In this document: positions 1-5,914 of the stretch, in pieces | Layout of the letters: every line of letters begins with the position of its first letter | How positions within the stretch are numbered: the stretch's first letter is position 1 | From: Desulfuromonadaceae bacterium GWC2_58_13 | Lineage (GTDB): Bacteria > Desulfobacterota > Desulfuromonadia > Desulfuromonadales > Trichloromonadaceae | Direction of reading: 5' to 3' | Assembly (NCBI GenBank): GCA_001825565.1 | Contig: MHXM01000187.1 | Location: 24,857 to 43,097, forward strand | DNA: 18,241 bases | The notes under the pieces: generated by a model | The model's input: only the letters and a program-made list of their open reading frames with translations | Told to the model about the DNA's origin: nothing | Database searches by the model: none | Translations under genes and position numbers: made by a program

Positions 1-226
1 TGGTGAGGAAATTGTCATGTTCGCGGTCGACGATATCGATTTTCGAGCCGCGCCCCACCATGAACCCGTTCATGTTGAGGGTCGGATAGTCGGAATAGAC
101 CGGTATCTGGCGCGAATACCCTTCGGTATTGACGTTGGAGATGTTGTTGCCGGTAACCTCAATCGCCTTCTGCCCGTCGAGCAGACTGCTCTTACCAATA
201 TGCAGGGCATTAATGAGGCCGCTCAT
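1..226 (-). CDS. flgK: Flagellar hook-associated protein 1 FlgK (N-terminal part, cut by window edge)
   Basis: FlgK forms the first hook-filament junction ring and is secreted through the flagellar export gate. Only the first 75 codons are present; the rest lies beyond base 1. The N-terminus (MSGLINALHIGKSSLLDGQK) is followed by the flagellar rod/hook family signature NNISNVNTEGYSRQ at about residues 27-40, and the YSRQ ending is typical of FlgK rather than of FlgG, FlgE or FlgF. The ATG at 226-224 is preceded by a purine-rich GGGGAAGG ribosome-binding site inside the end of flgN. Only one base separates the flgN stop from this start, so the two are almost certainly co-translated. Its place after flgM and flgN marks it as a late gene, probably read from the sigma-28-type promoter at 972-999. 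Confidence 0.93.
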   Translation of the reverse strand, partial: MSGLINALHIGKSSLLDGQKAIEVTGNNISNVNTEGYSRQIPVYSDYPTLNMNGFMVGRGSKIDIVDREHDNFLT

Positions 227-227
227 C

Positions 228-584
228 TTACACCTTCCCCGTCAGAAGCATTCCGCTGCTACCGCTATACACCAAACCACCAGCAACGCCGTATCCCCTT
301 GTTTGCCCAACCTGACGATTAAAAAAACTCACGCTTTCGCGGATAAACTTGAGGGTCGACCAGAAAAGATAGGCATTACGCCGATTCTCTTTCTGAATCT
401 TCTCGGCCAGGGCGCGCACCTCGGGACCTGCATGTTCGACCGGCTGCAGTCGTTGAAACAACGCCTCCTTCTCTTCGATGACGGCCATCAGCTCATCCAC
501 CGCAAGGGTTTTAGCGCATTCCCGTTCCCGCAGGATCAGATCATGCAATGTTTGCAGATCGGCATACAGGCCCACAGAAGTCAT
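228..584 (-). CDS. flgN: Flagellar export chaperone FlgN
   Basis: This 118-residue, largely helical protein fits FlgN, the cytoplasmic chaperone that holds FlgK and FlgL before export. Family members are weakly conserved. Support comes from size, the long N-terminal helix with a glutamate-rich EEKEALFQRLQPVEH stretch (about residues 36-50), and a glycine/tyrosine-rich C-terminal tail (GLVYSGSSGMLLTGKV) of the kind FlgN proteins carry after the helices. Position is the strongest argument: it sits exactly between flgM and flgK. The ATG at 584-582 has a strong AAGGAG site at 593-598, which lies within the last codons of flgM, with an 8-base spacer. That makes coupling to flgM translation likely. 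It could otherwise only be called a generic FlgN-family helical protein. Confidence 0.85.
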   Translation of the reverse strand: MTSVGLYADLQTLHDLILRERECAKTLAVDELMAVIEEKEALFQRLQPVEHAGPEVRALAEKIQKENRRNAYLFWSTLKFIRESVSFFNRQVGQTRGYGVAGGLVYSGSSGMLLTGKV

Positions 585-586
585 GG

Positions 587-877
587 CTAGCTCTCCTTAC
601 TCATGAATTTCAGCAGGCTTTCCGCCACCTTTTCCAGATCGGGACGATATGAACCGTTGGCAACCTGGCTTTTGAGCGCGGCCACTTTTTGTGCTCGTTC
701 GGAATTCTGCACGGAGCTGGTCTCCTTGGCCTTACTGACATCCTGCAGCACGGCGGAGAAATCTACCCGGTCGGCCGAAGCCTTGCCAGTTTCGGCTTTC
801 GCAGTATCCGCCTTGCGGAGTTTGCTTGGCCCGCCAATCGGCCCTAAACCTTTACCGAAATTGATTTTTTCTGTCAT
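587..877 (-). CDS. flgM: Anti-sigma-28 factor FlgM
   Basis: FlgM binds FliA (sigma-28) in the cytoplasm and blocks late gene transcription until it is exported through the finished hook. The 96-residue protein has the family build: a low-complexity, disordered N-terminal half rich in Lys, Ala and Asp, then the sigma-binding C-terminal helices (VAALKSQVANGSYRPDLEKV, about residues 65-84, and AESLLKF after it). The common GxYxxDxxKxA pattern is seen as GSYRPDLEKVA. I chose the ATG at 877-875 because an AAGGG ribosome site at 886-890 lies 8 bases upstream; the in-frame GTG three codons earlier overlaps that site. It is the first gene of flgM-flgN-flgK, behind a sigma-28-type promoter and a structured leader. 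Its target FliA is encoded about 5.5 kb upstream in the same window. Confidence 0.93.
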   Translation of the reverse strand: MTEKINFGKGLGPIGGPSKLRKADTAKAETGKASADRVDFSAVLQDVSKAKETSSVQNSERAQKVAALKSQVANGSYRPDLEKVAESLLKFMSKES

Positions 878-885
878 GACGGTCA

Positions 886-890
886 CCCTT
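886..890 (-). promoter_or_regulatory. Ribosome-binding site of flgM that decides its start
   Basis: AAGGG on the minus strand, 8 bases before the ATG at 877-875. It overlaps the alternative in-frame GTG at 886-884, so that GTG cannot use it. It lies 13 bases downstream of the predicted pseudoknot at 904-945, close enough for RNA structure to influence translation. Confidence 0.6.
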
Positions 891-903
891 GCCGTTTATT
901 TAA

Positions 904-945
904 GCCTGTTTTTGGATAAAACCAGGTACAGGCGAAAACCTGGTT
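904..945 (-). promoter_or_regulatory. Predicted H-type RNA pseudoknot in the flgM leader
   Basis: On the minus strand an 8-bp perfect inverted repeat, AACCAGGT (945-938) with ACCTGGTT (927-920), encloses a 10-base loop. The last six loop bases, GCCTGT (933-928), are perfectly complementary to ACAGGC (909-904) downstream of the stem. The arrangement is stem 1 of 8 bp, loop 1 of 4 bases (TTTC), no bases between stems, stem 2 of 6 bp, and loop 3 of 10 bases (TTATCCAAAA). Those lengths are sterically suitable for a classical H-type pseudoknot. Alternatively the two helices could be competing hairpins. The first hairpin is followed by only a short T stretch, so a simple intrinsic terminator is a weaker reading. 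I do not recognise a known riboswitch class. The complementarity is seen; the fold and any function are inferred. Confidence 0.45.
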
Positions 946-951
946 CACGAT

Positions 952-971
952 GATATTCACTCTTGAATATC
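952..971 (-). promoter_or_regulatory. Dyad symmetry at the predicted flgM transcription start
   Basis: A perfect 7-bp inverted repeat, GATATTC - 6 bases - GAATATC, directly abuts the -10 element (972-979) and covers the expected transcription start. It could be an operator for a dimeric repressor, or the first hairpin of the transcript. The symmetry is visible; the role is not known. Confidence 0.4.
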
Positions 972-999
972 TTATCGACAAACTTAAAGAAAATCTTTA
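972..999 (-). promoter_or_regulatory. Sigma-28 (FliA)-type promoter for flgM-flgN-flgK
   Basis: On the minus strand, TAAA (999-996, within CTAAAGA) is followed after 16 bases by GTCGATAA (979-972). The enterobacterial FliA consensus is TAAA, 15 bases, GCCGATAA. So the -10 has one mismatch and the spacing is one base longer. The predicted start is near 965, giving a leader of roughly 88 bases to the flgM ATG. Late transcription of flgM-flgN-flgK is the expected pattern. Confidence 0.7.
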
Positions 1000-1121
1000 G
1001 GGAAAAATATCGATTAAATCATGGCGGGATTGAAAGAAGGGAGGATGCTGACCTATTCCGGACCAAACAGCTCGTCGATGGGCCGGTACCAAAACGAAAC
1101 GGCCAAGGTTCCACCGAAAGG

Positions 1122-1442
1122 TTACTTTTTCGTGTCCACCTTGCCTGACAACTGCTGGAAGAGGGCATCTCCCAGCCCCAGGCGTCCCTGTTCAGCCGCC
1201 GACTTAGCCACTTCCATATCCATCAGGTCCTGAAAGGATTCCTCGGCCATTCCCTTGGGGAACAAGCCGCCGTCAGGCACGGTGGACCGCATGGCTTTGA
1301 ACATGGATTGGACAAAAATGGCCTCGAACTGCTGGCAGGTTTTGCGCAGGGCCTCGGGGTCCTGCTTGCTGGCAGACTTGCTGTCCGTAACCCGGGGGGT
1401 CTGCTGCAACAGCAGAGAAGGATCAACCTGGACCAGTTTCAT
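1122..1442 (-). CDS. flgJ: Rod-binding protein FlgJ, short form without muramidase domain
   Basis: This 106-residue protein matches the N-terminal rod-capping/rod-binding domain of FlgJ, which supports rod assembly in the periplasm. Key stretches are the CQQFEAIFVQSMFKAMRST helix (about residues 35-53), the following glycine/proline turn with GLFPKG, and the EESFQDLMDMEVAKSAA segment, all usual for this domain. Enterobacterial FlgJ is about 310 residues and has a C-terminal peptidoglycan hydrolase; here the stop comes straight after the rod domain, so a separate enzyme must open the cell wall. Start: ATG at 1442-1440 with AGGAG about 7 bases upstream, 23 bases after the flgI stop. It is the last gene of the flgF-to-flgJ group; no convincing terminator follows. 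Confidence 0.9.
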   Translation of the reverse strand: MKLVQVDPSLLLQQTPRVTDSKSASKQDPEALRKTCQQFEAIFVQSMFKAMRSTVPDGGLFPKGMAEESFQDLMDMEVAKSAAEQGRLGLGDALFQQLSGKVDTKK

Positions 1443-1465
1443 CGAAAGCTCCTGAAAAGTAAGGA

Positions 1466-2572
1466 TTACAGAATGACCAGTTCGGCATGCAGGGCTCCGG
1501 CTGCCTTGATGGCCTGAAAAATGGCGATCAGGTCGCGGGGAGTGGCCCCGATGGCATTCAGACTGCGGGCGACATCGCCGATGCTGACTCCTTTTTCGAG
1601 AACCACCATTTCACCATCCCCTTCGGTAACATTGATGGTGGTGCGAGGAACCACCTTGGTCTCGCCCTGCGACAGGGGATTCGGCTGCGACACCTGGTCG
1701 GCTTCGGAAATCACCAGGTTGAGGTTGCCATGGGAAACAGCCACCGTCGAAATGCGCACGTCTTCGCCCATGACGATGGTCCCGGTTTTTTCGTTGACCA
1801 CGATCCGCGCCAGCTGGTCGGGAATCACTTCGAGGTTTTCCAGCGCGGCAACGAATTCCACGGTCCGACCGCGAAAGTCCTCGGGAACGCTGACCCGGAT
1901 GCTTCCACCGTCGATCGGCTTGGCGATGCCCCGGCCGAACCGGCCGCCAAGGGCTTCGCTCATCCGCGAGATGGTGGTGAAATCGGCATTCTTCAGGCGA
2001 TAGACCAAGCTCTCGCGGTCACCGAATTCATAAGCAACTTCGCGTTCGATCAGGGCTCCGCCGGGGATCCGGCCGACCGTCGGATGGTTGGTCTGCACCT
2101 TGGCCGATTTGCCGCCGAAGGCCAGCGAACCGACCACCAGAGCCCCCTGAGCCACGGCGTAGACGTTGCCGTCGGGGCCGTTCAGGGGAGTCATCAGCAA
2201 GGTGCCACCGGCCAAAGTGGAGGCATCGCCGACCGACGAAACCTGCACGTCGATCGTGCTGCCCGCCCGGGAAAACGGGGGCAGCACGGCGGTGACGATA
2301 ACCGCCGCTACGTTGTTGACCTTGACCTGAGCACGGTCGACTGTGACGCCGAGGCGCTCCATCATGTTGACCAGCGACTGCACGGTGAACTGGGTGCCGG
2401 CGCTGTCACCGCTGCCATTGAGCCCAATCACCAGGCCGTAACCGTACAGCTGATTATCACGCACTCCCTCGATGGTGGCGAGATCCTTGATCCGCGCCGC
2501 CAGCGCCGATGTGGGGAGCAGTAAGGCAGCCAGCAGTCCGAAGATCATGATTTTTCTGGGTAGTCCGGTCAT
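1466..2572 (-). CDS. flgI: Flagellar P-ring protein FlgI
   Basis: FlgI assembles into the P-ring in the peptidoglycan layer around the distal rod. The 368-residue sequence has a Sec signal peptide (charged start MTGLPRK, hydrophobic core, probable cut after SALA near residue 26), then the classic mature start ARIKDLATIEGVRDNQLYGY, the GLVIGLNGSGDS motif, and near the end VSIGDVARSLNAIGATPRDL, all strongly typical. A GTG-started extension of 20 codons is possible in frame, but the ATG at 2572-2570 has AAAGGA seven bases upstream and gives a clean signal peptide. It follows flgH with a 63-base gap. FlgA, the P-ring chaperone, is encoded two genes earlier in the same run. Confidence 0.97.
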   Translation of the reverse strand: MTGLPRKIMIFGLLAALLLPTSALAARIKDLATIEGVRDNQLYGYGLVIGLNGSGDSAGTQFTVQSLVNMMERLGVTVDRAQVKVNNVAAVIVTAVLPPFSRAGSTIDVQVSSVGDASTLAGGTLLMTPLNGPDGNVYAVAQGALVVGSLAFGGKSAKVQTNHPTVGRIPGGALIEREVAYEFGDRESLVYRLKNADFTTISRMSEALGGRFGRGIAKPIDGGSIRVSVPEDFRGRTVEFVAALENLEVIPDQLARIVVNEKTGTIVMGEDVRISTVAVSHGNLNLVISEADQVSQPNPLSQGETKVVPRTTINVTEGDGEMVVLEKGVSIGDVARSLNAIGATPRDLIAIFQAIKAAGALHAELVIL

Positions 2573-2635
2573 CAGGGTATCCTTTGCCAAAAACCTGTAT
2601 CTGAAAGGAACAAATGCAAGATCCATGTCCACAAC

Positions 2636-3325
2636 TCAGAACGGCCAGACATTATCGACAACCCTCATCAGCCATCCCTGTTGCTGCTTGTCGCTAACCA
2701 CTCCCTTGCCGGTATAGGCGATTCGGGCATCAAGAATGTTCTGCGAATCAACAATGTTTTGCGCTGAAATATCGGAAGGGCGCACGATGCCGGTGAGCTT
2801 GACGATCTGCTTTTCGCTATTAACCGTCACCGTTTTGGCTCCGGTGATCCGCAGGTTGCCGTTGGGATAAACCTCAACGATCTGGGTCGTCAGAGTCGCT
2901 ACCAGATCTTCCTTGCGCGAGGTCTTCCCTTCCCCCTCGAAATCATTTTCAAAACTGGCATCGAGCATGGCGGTTGGATCGATCGCGCTGTTGATGGTGC
3001 CGATATTTTTTTCGAGACCAAGGAGTTTGGACAGGCTGGCCGAGACGCTGCTCGAACGACCGGTGCTGGTCTTGGCCTCTTTACTGGCACTCGCTTTTTC
3101 GTAAATAGCCACGGTGACGATATCGCCAACATTGCGGCCCTTGTTGTCATAAAACAGGCTCCCACGCTGCTGGGTCCAGAGCGACCCGGGGCTGGCGGGA
3201 GTCGCCGGTTCGATCACCACCGACGAGGCATCGGGCAGCGGCTCGGTCGATTCGAAATATTTTTCATGTAAGGCGCAACCGCCAAGCAGAAACGACGACA
3301 GAGCGATAATGACTAATTTTTTCAT
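2636..3325 (-). CDS. flgH: Flagellar L-ring lipoprotein FlgH
   Basis: FlgH forms the outer-membrane L-ring. The 229-residue protein begins with a lipoprotein signal: MKKLVIIALSSFL followed by lipobox LGGC, with Cys17 as the lipidated residue. Diagnostic FlgH regions follow: GSLWTQQRGSLFYDNKGRNV with VGDIVTVAIYEKASASKEAK just after it (about residues 46-83), and at the C-terminus the VNSEKQIVKLTGIVRPSDIS stretch and NILDARIAYTGKGVVSDKQQ. Length and order match the family. Start: ATG at 3325-3323, two bases after the flgA stop, with a GGAG site about 9 bases upstream inside the end of flgA. It proves that the organism has an outer membrane. The 63-base gap to flgI is the largest within this group and holds no clear promoter. 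Confidence 0.97.
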   Translation of the reverse strand: MKKLVIIALSSFLLGGCALHEKYFESTEPLPDASSVVIEPATPASPGSLWTQQRGSLFYDNKGRNVGDIVTVAIYEKASASKEAKTSTGRSSSVSASLSKLLGLEKNIGTINSAIDPTAMLDASFENDFEGEGKTSRKEDLVATLTTQIVEVYPNGNLRITGAKTVTVNSEKQIVKLTGIVRPSDISAQNIVDSQNILDARIAYTGKGVVSDKQQQGWLMRVVDNVWPF

Positions 3326-3327
3326 GG

Positions 3328-4272
3328 CTAGTACTCCACCTCAATGATCCCGGGCGCGGCGACCCGGCCGAGGATATCCCGCTGGGATGCGTTGTTACGC
3401 ACGCGGATCGTCTCGCCCGACTGGCCATCCTGACGGGCTTCGCCCCGGGCGGTCAACTCCATCGAACCATGCCGGAGAATGATGGCGACCAGTTCGCCGC
3501 GGGCTACCATCGGCGGAAATTCCACGGTGCCTCGGTCAAGCGGGACGCCCTGACGCAAGGAACGCTTGAGCTTCTTGCCGACCAGTTCATCCAGCTCGAA
3601 ACAGGGATTGCGCAAACCGACGATATTCATTTCGACCAGGTTCAGATCCCGGCTCGATAACACACCCCCTCGGGAGAGCTCGGTCGCGGCGACAACCACC
3701 GGGGCAATAGCTTCAAGCTCGCCACGGATACTGAGATTTTCCACCGTGACGCCATCAATCCGGAAAATGATGGAAAATCGACGGCTGTTGAGGATCTGGG
3801 GATCGGAAGGGAGCACTTCGGTGGTCAACGGGCCGCGGGGGAGAAAAAACGTCGGGGGGAACCGCAGAGCCTTGAAAGAAATCCGCGCCTGGGGCAGAAA
3901 ACCCCGATTGGCATGGAGATAATCAGCCAGGATCTCTTCAATAACCGGCTGGTCGACAACCATGCTGTCGCGCCGGATTTTCACGGAAGAAGCACCGGAC
4001 CAGAGTATTTCGCCCAGATCCGGCGCCCGTTGCAGCAAATCCGTTTTGATTCGGTCGACGGAGACGACGTGTTCCTGTCCCGGGGCCGGGCTCGTTAGCA
4101 GCCGCAGATCGGCTAGGCGACCGGCGGAGGCATCGAGTTCCGCGACCTCTCCCAGGGTGACCATGTCCCCCTTGGCCAGCACCAGTTCCCGGAGCCTGAT
4201 TTCAAGGCCGAAACAGCTGGCCGCAATGAGCAAGAGCAGCAGGGTTAAGGCGATGGGTCGAATCGGCGTCAT
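3328..4272 (-). CDS. flgA: P-ring assembly chaperone FlgA (SAF domain)
   Basis: FlgA is a periplasmic chaperone needed to assemble FlgI into the P-ring. The ATG at 4272-4270 gives a 314-residue protein with an N-terminal signal peptide (MTPIRP, then a leucine-rich core ending near residue 22). The C-terminal third has the SAF-type FlgA domain: LSRGGVLSSRDLNLVEMN (about 199-216), VGKKLKRSLRQGVPL (231-245), and the final GETIRVRNNASQRDILGRV. Length exceeds that of E. coli FlgA (about 219), because of an extra N-terminal domain common in other phyla. An in-frame extension of 28 codons overlapping flgG was rejected: it has no signal-peptide logic. The gap to flgG is 13 bases. The first hydrophobic stretch ends in AASC, but this is not a proper lipobox. 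Confidence 0.92.
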   Translation of the reverse strand: MTPIRPIALTLLLLLIAASCFGLEIRLRELVLAKGDMVTLGEVAELDASAGRLADLRLLTSPAPGQEHVVSVDRIKTDLLQRAPDLGEILWSGASSVKIRRDSMVVDQPVIEEILADYLHANRGFLPQARISFKALRFPPTFFLPRGPLTTEVLPSDPQILNSRRFSIIFRIDGVTVENLSIRGELEAIAPVVVAATELSRGGVLSSRDLNLVEMNIVGLRNPCFELDELVGKKLKRSLRQGVPLDRGTVEFPPMVARGELVAIILRHGSMELTARGEARQDGQSGETIRVRNNASQRDILGRVAAPGIIEVEY

Positions 4273-4285
4273 GATGTCATCATGT

Positions 4286-5074
4286 TCAGCGCACCAGGTC
4301 GTTGGCCATCTGCAGCATTTCATCCGCGGTCTTGATGGCTTTCGAATTGATTTCATAGGCCCGCTGGCCGGCGATCATGTTGACCATTTCTTCCATGATG
4401 CTGACGTTGGAACCTTCCAGATACCCCTGGGAAATAGTGCCCATGCCGGCTTCTCCCGGAATCGCGGTTTCCGGAGCACCGGAGGAATTGGTTTCGGAAT
4501 ACAGGTTATGGCCAAGGCTGTTGAGGCCGGGGGGGTTGCTGAAGCGGGCCAATTCCAGGTTCCCAACCTGGGTCGGAGTCGTGCTGCCATCTTCAAGGAC
4601 TTCAACCATCCCATCGGAACCTATCGATATCGAACTGGCTCCCGTCGGAATAACGATTTCCGGAGTCAACGGCAAACCTTCAGAGGTGACCAAACGACCG
4701 GTACTATCCATTTTCAGGGAACCGGCGCGGGTATAGGCGATGTCGCCCGAGGGCTGAGTTATCTGAAAAAACCCCTGGCCTTCTATGGACAGATCAAGTT
4801 CGTTACCGGTATTGCGGATATCTCCCACGGTAAAAACCTTCTGGATCGCGGCAACCTTGGAGCCCAGGCCAACCTGTACGCCGGTCGGCACTTCGCCACC
4901 GCCGGCAGCCGTCGCGCCGGCCATCTTGGCGGTCTGGTAGAGAATGTCCTGGAAGTCGGCACGGCTTTTCTTGAAACCGGTACTGTTGACGTTGGCCAGG
5001 TTATTGGCGATAACGTCCATGTTGATCTGTTGAGCTTCCATCCCGGTTGCGGCGGTCCACAGTGCCCTGATCAT
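4286..5074 (-). CDS. flgG: Distal rod protein FlgG
   Basis: FlgG makes the distal rod that crosses the periplasm. The 262-residue length is the family norm. It opens with MIRALWTAATGMEAQQINMD and the rod/hook signature ANNLANVNSTGFKKSRADFQ (about residues 23-42). The centre carries VGLGSKVAAIQKVFTVGDIR and LSIEGQGFFQI, and it ends with the paired helix LEGSNVSIMEEMVNMIAGQR and AYEINSKAIKTADEMLQMAN, all characteristic. Start: ATG at 5074-5072 with AAGGAG about 9 bases upstream, 20 bases after flgF. It belongs to the flgF-flgG-flgA-flgH-flgI-flgJ run, so distal rod and both surrounding rings are made from one stretch. Confidence 0.98.
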   Translation of the reverse strand: MIRALWTAATGMEAQQINMDVIANNLANVNSTGFKKSRADFQDILYQTAKMAGATAAGGGEVPTGVQVGLGSKVAAIQKVFTVGDIRNTGNELDLSIEGQGFFQITQPSGDIAYTRAGSLKMDSTGRLVTSEGLPLTPEIVIPTGASSISIGSDGMVEVLEDGSTTPTQVGNLELARFSNPPGLNSLGHNLYSETNSSGAPETAIPGEAGMGTISQGYLEGSNVSIMEEMVNMIAGQRAYEINSKAIKTADEMLQMANDLVR

Positions 5075-5094
5075 GGTCGATTCTCCTTTATTTC

Positions 5095-5817
5095 TTAACC
5101 AATGGTACCAATTTCGTTAAGTTTTTCGCCAAGGGTGCCATATGTTTTAATGGCTCGCTGGGTGGTTTCGAACACCCGCATGGCTTCCACCATGCGCCCC
5201 ATTTCCTGCATGATATTGACGTTGGACTCTTCAAGGCTCCCTTGCAGAACCATGGGTTTTTCCACCAGCACGGCCTCGCCGGATTTCAGGGTAAAGAACG
5301 CGCCGCCGAGTCTCTCCAGTTGGGTTTCATCTTCCACATTGTACAGGGGGATTTTCTTGGTTGCGCCCGAAGCCATCTGCATGGTGCCGTCTTCACCGAT
5401 GGTGACTTCGCTCCCCTCGATGGCAATCGGTTCGCCACCTTCGTCGACCAGCTTGAAGCCACCGGCGGCAACCAGGTTGCCTTCGGTATCCTGGTTGAAA
5501 TTGCCCTGCCGGGTATAATAAAAATTCCCCTGGTCGTCACGAACCTTGAAAAAGCCGCCCCCGGTGATCGCCATGTCAAACGGCTGGCCGGTACGGGTGA
5601 TCACCCCTTGGGAAAAATCGGAAAAGCCTTCGCGGATATTGGTCAAGTTCACGCCGTTGGTGCCATTGCCCGACTGAGCCTCGCTAAGAGCCGCCTCGAA
5701 CACGGTACGCCCTTTCTTGAACCCGGGTGTTTTCATGTTGGCCATGTTGTGGCTGATGGTATCAAGCATCTCCATCCTTGCCTTGGCTCCAGAAAGTGCG
5801 CTATATATGCCTCTCAT
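5095..5817 (-). CDS. flgF: Proximal/distal rod protein FlgF
   Basis: This 240-residue rod protein is a paralogue of FlgG. It has the family N-terminus (MRGIYSALSGAKARMEMLDT, then the signature SHNMANMKTPGFKKGRTVFE), the central FDMAITGGGFFKVRDDQGNF, and a C-terminal ESNVNIMQEMGRMVEAMRVF helix. It is shorter than FlgG and precedes it, as usual for flgF. Start: ATG at 5817-5815 behind an AAAGAGG site. It is the first gene after a 97-base gap that contains a good sigma-28-type promoter; the predicted leader is only about 20-25 bases. That promoter type is unusual for a rod gene, since rods are built before sigma-28 is released. Transcription reading through from the fliA operon may also supply it. 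Confidence 0.95.
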   Translation of the reverse strand: MRGIYSALSGAKARMEMLDTISHNMANMKTPGFKKGRTVFEAALSEAQSGNGTNGVNLTNIREGFSDFSQGVITRTGQPFDMAITGGGFFKVRDDQGNFYYTRQGNFNQDTEGNLVAAGGFKLVDEGGEPIAIEGSEVTIGEDGTMQMASGATKKIPLYNVEDETQLERLGGAFFTLKSGEAVLVEKPMVLQGSLEESNVNIMQEMGRMVEAMRVFETTQRAIKTYGTLGEKLNEIGTIG

Positions 5818-5846
5818 CGTTACCTCTTTTCGATTGGCTTACCTCC

Positions 5847-5874
5847 CTATCGGCCGGGAAGGCAAAACTCTTTA
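5847..5874 (-). promoter_or_regulatory. Sigma-28 (FliA)-type promoter before flgF
   Basis: On the minus strand, TAAA (5874-5871, within CTAAAGA) and GCCGATAG (5854-5847) are separated by 16 bases. The -10 has a single mismatch to GCCGATAA. The same CTAAAGA start, a following T run and the same spacing occur at the flgM promoter, which supports both. The predicted start lies near 5840, about 22 bases before flgF. Confidence 0.7.
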
Positions 5875-5914
5875 GCTTTTTCTATGGTCGACGGTTGTGG
5901 CCACCGTTGCCAAA

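Noticed and set aside
904..945. preQ1-I riboswitch reading of the flgM leader
   Set aside because: The topology (small H-type pseudoknot) is alike, but the stem and loop sequences do not match the preQ1-I pattern and the ribosome site is not part of the fold.
1060..1121. A terminator after flgJ
   Set aside because: GGCC-containing repeats can pair imperfectly, but no T tract follows. I see no reliable terminator in this gap.
963..1148. A small plus-strand gene in the flgJ-flgM gap (61 codons)
   Set aside because: It overlaps the flgJ end and the flgM promoter, has no ribosome site of note, and its translation resembles nothing known.
2573..2635. A sigma-54-like TGG...TTGCA string in the flgH-flgI gap
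   Set aside because: The GG-to-GC distance is 11 bases, not the strict 10, and the gap lies inside an evident operon.
4273..4356. 28-codon extension of flgA into flgG
   Set aside because: It would place a charged, cysteine-containing segment before the signal peptide; the ATG at 4272 gives a proper one.
5891..5907. Small inverted repeat ACGGT/ACCGT after the FipA-like gene as a terminator
   Set aside because: Only 5 bp of stem and no T run after it on the minus strand.
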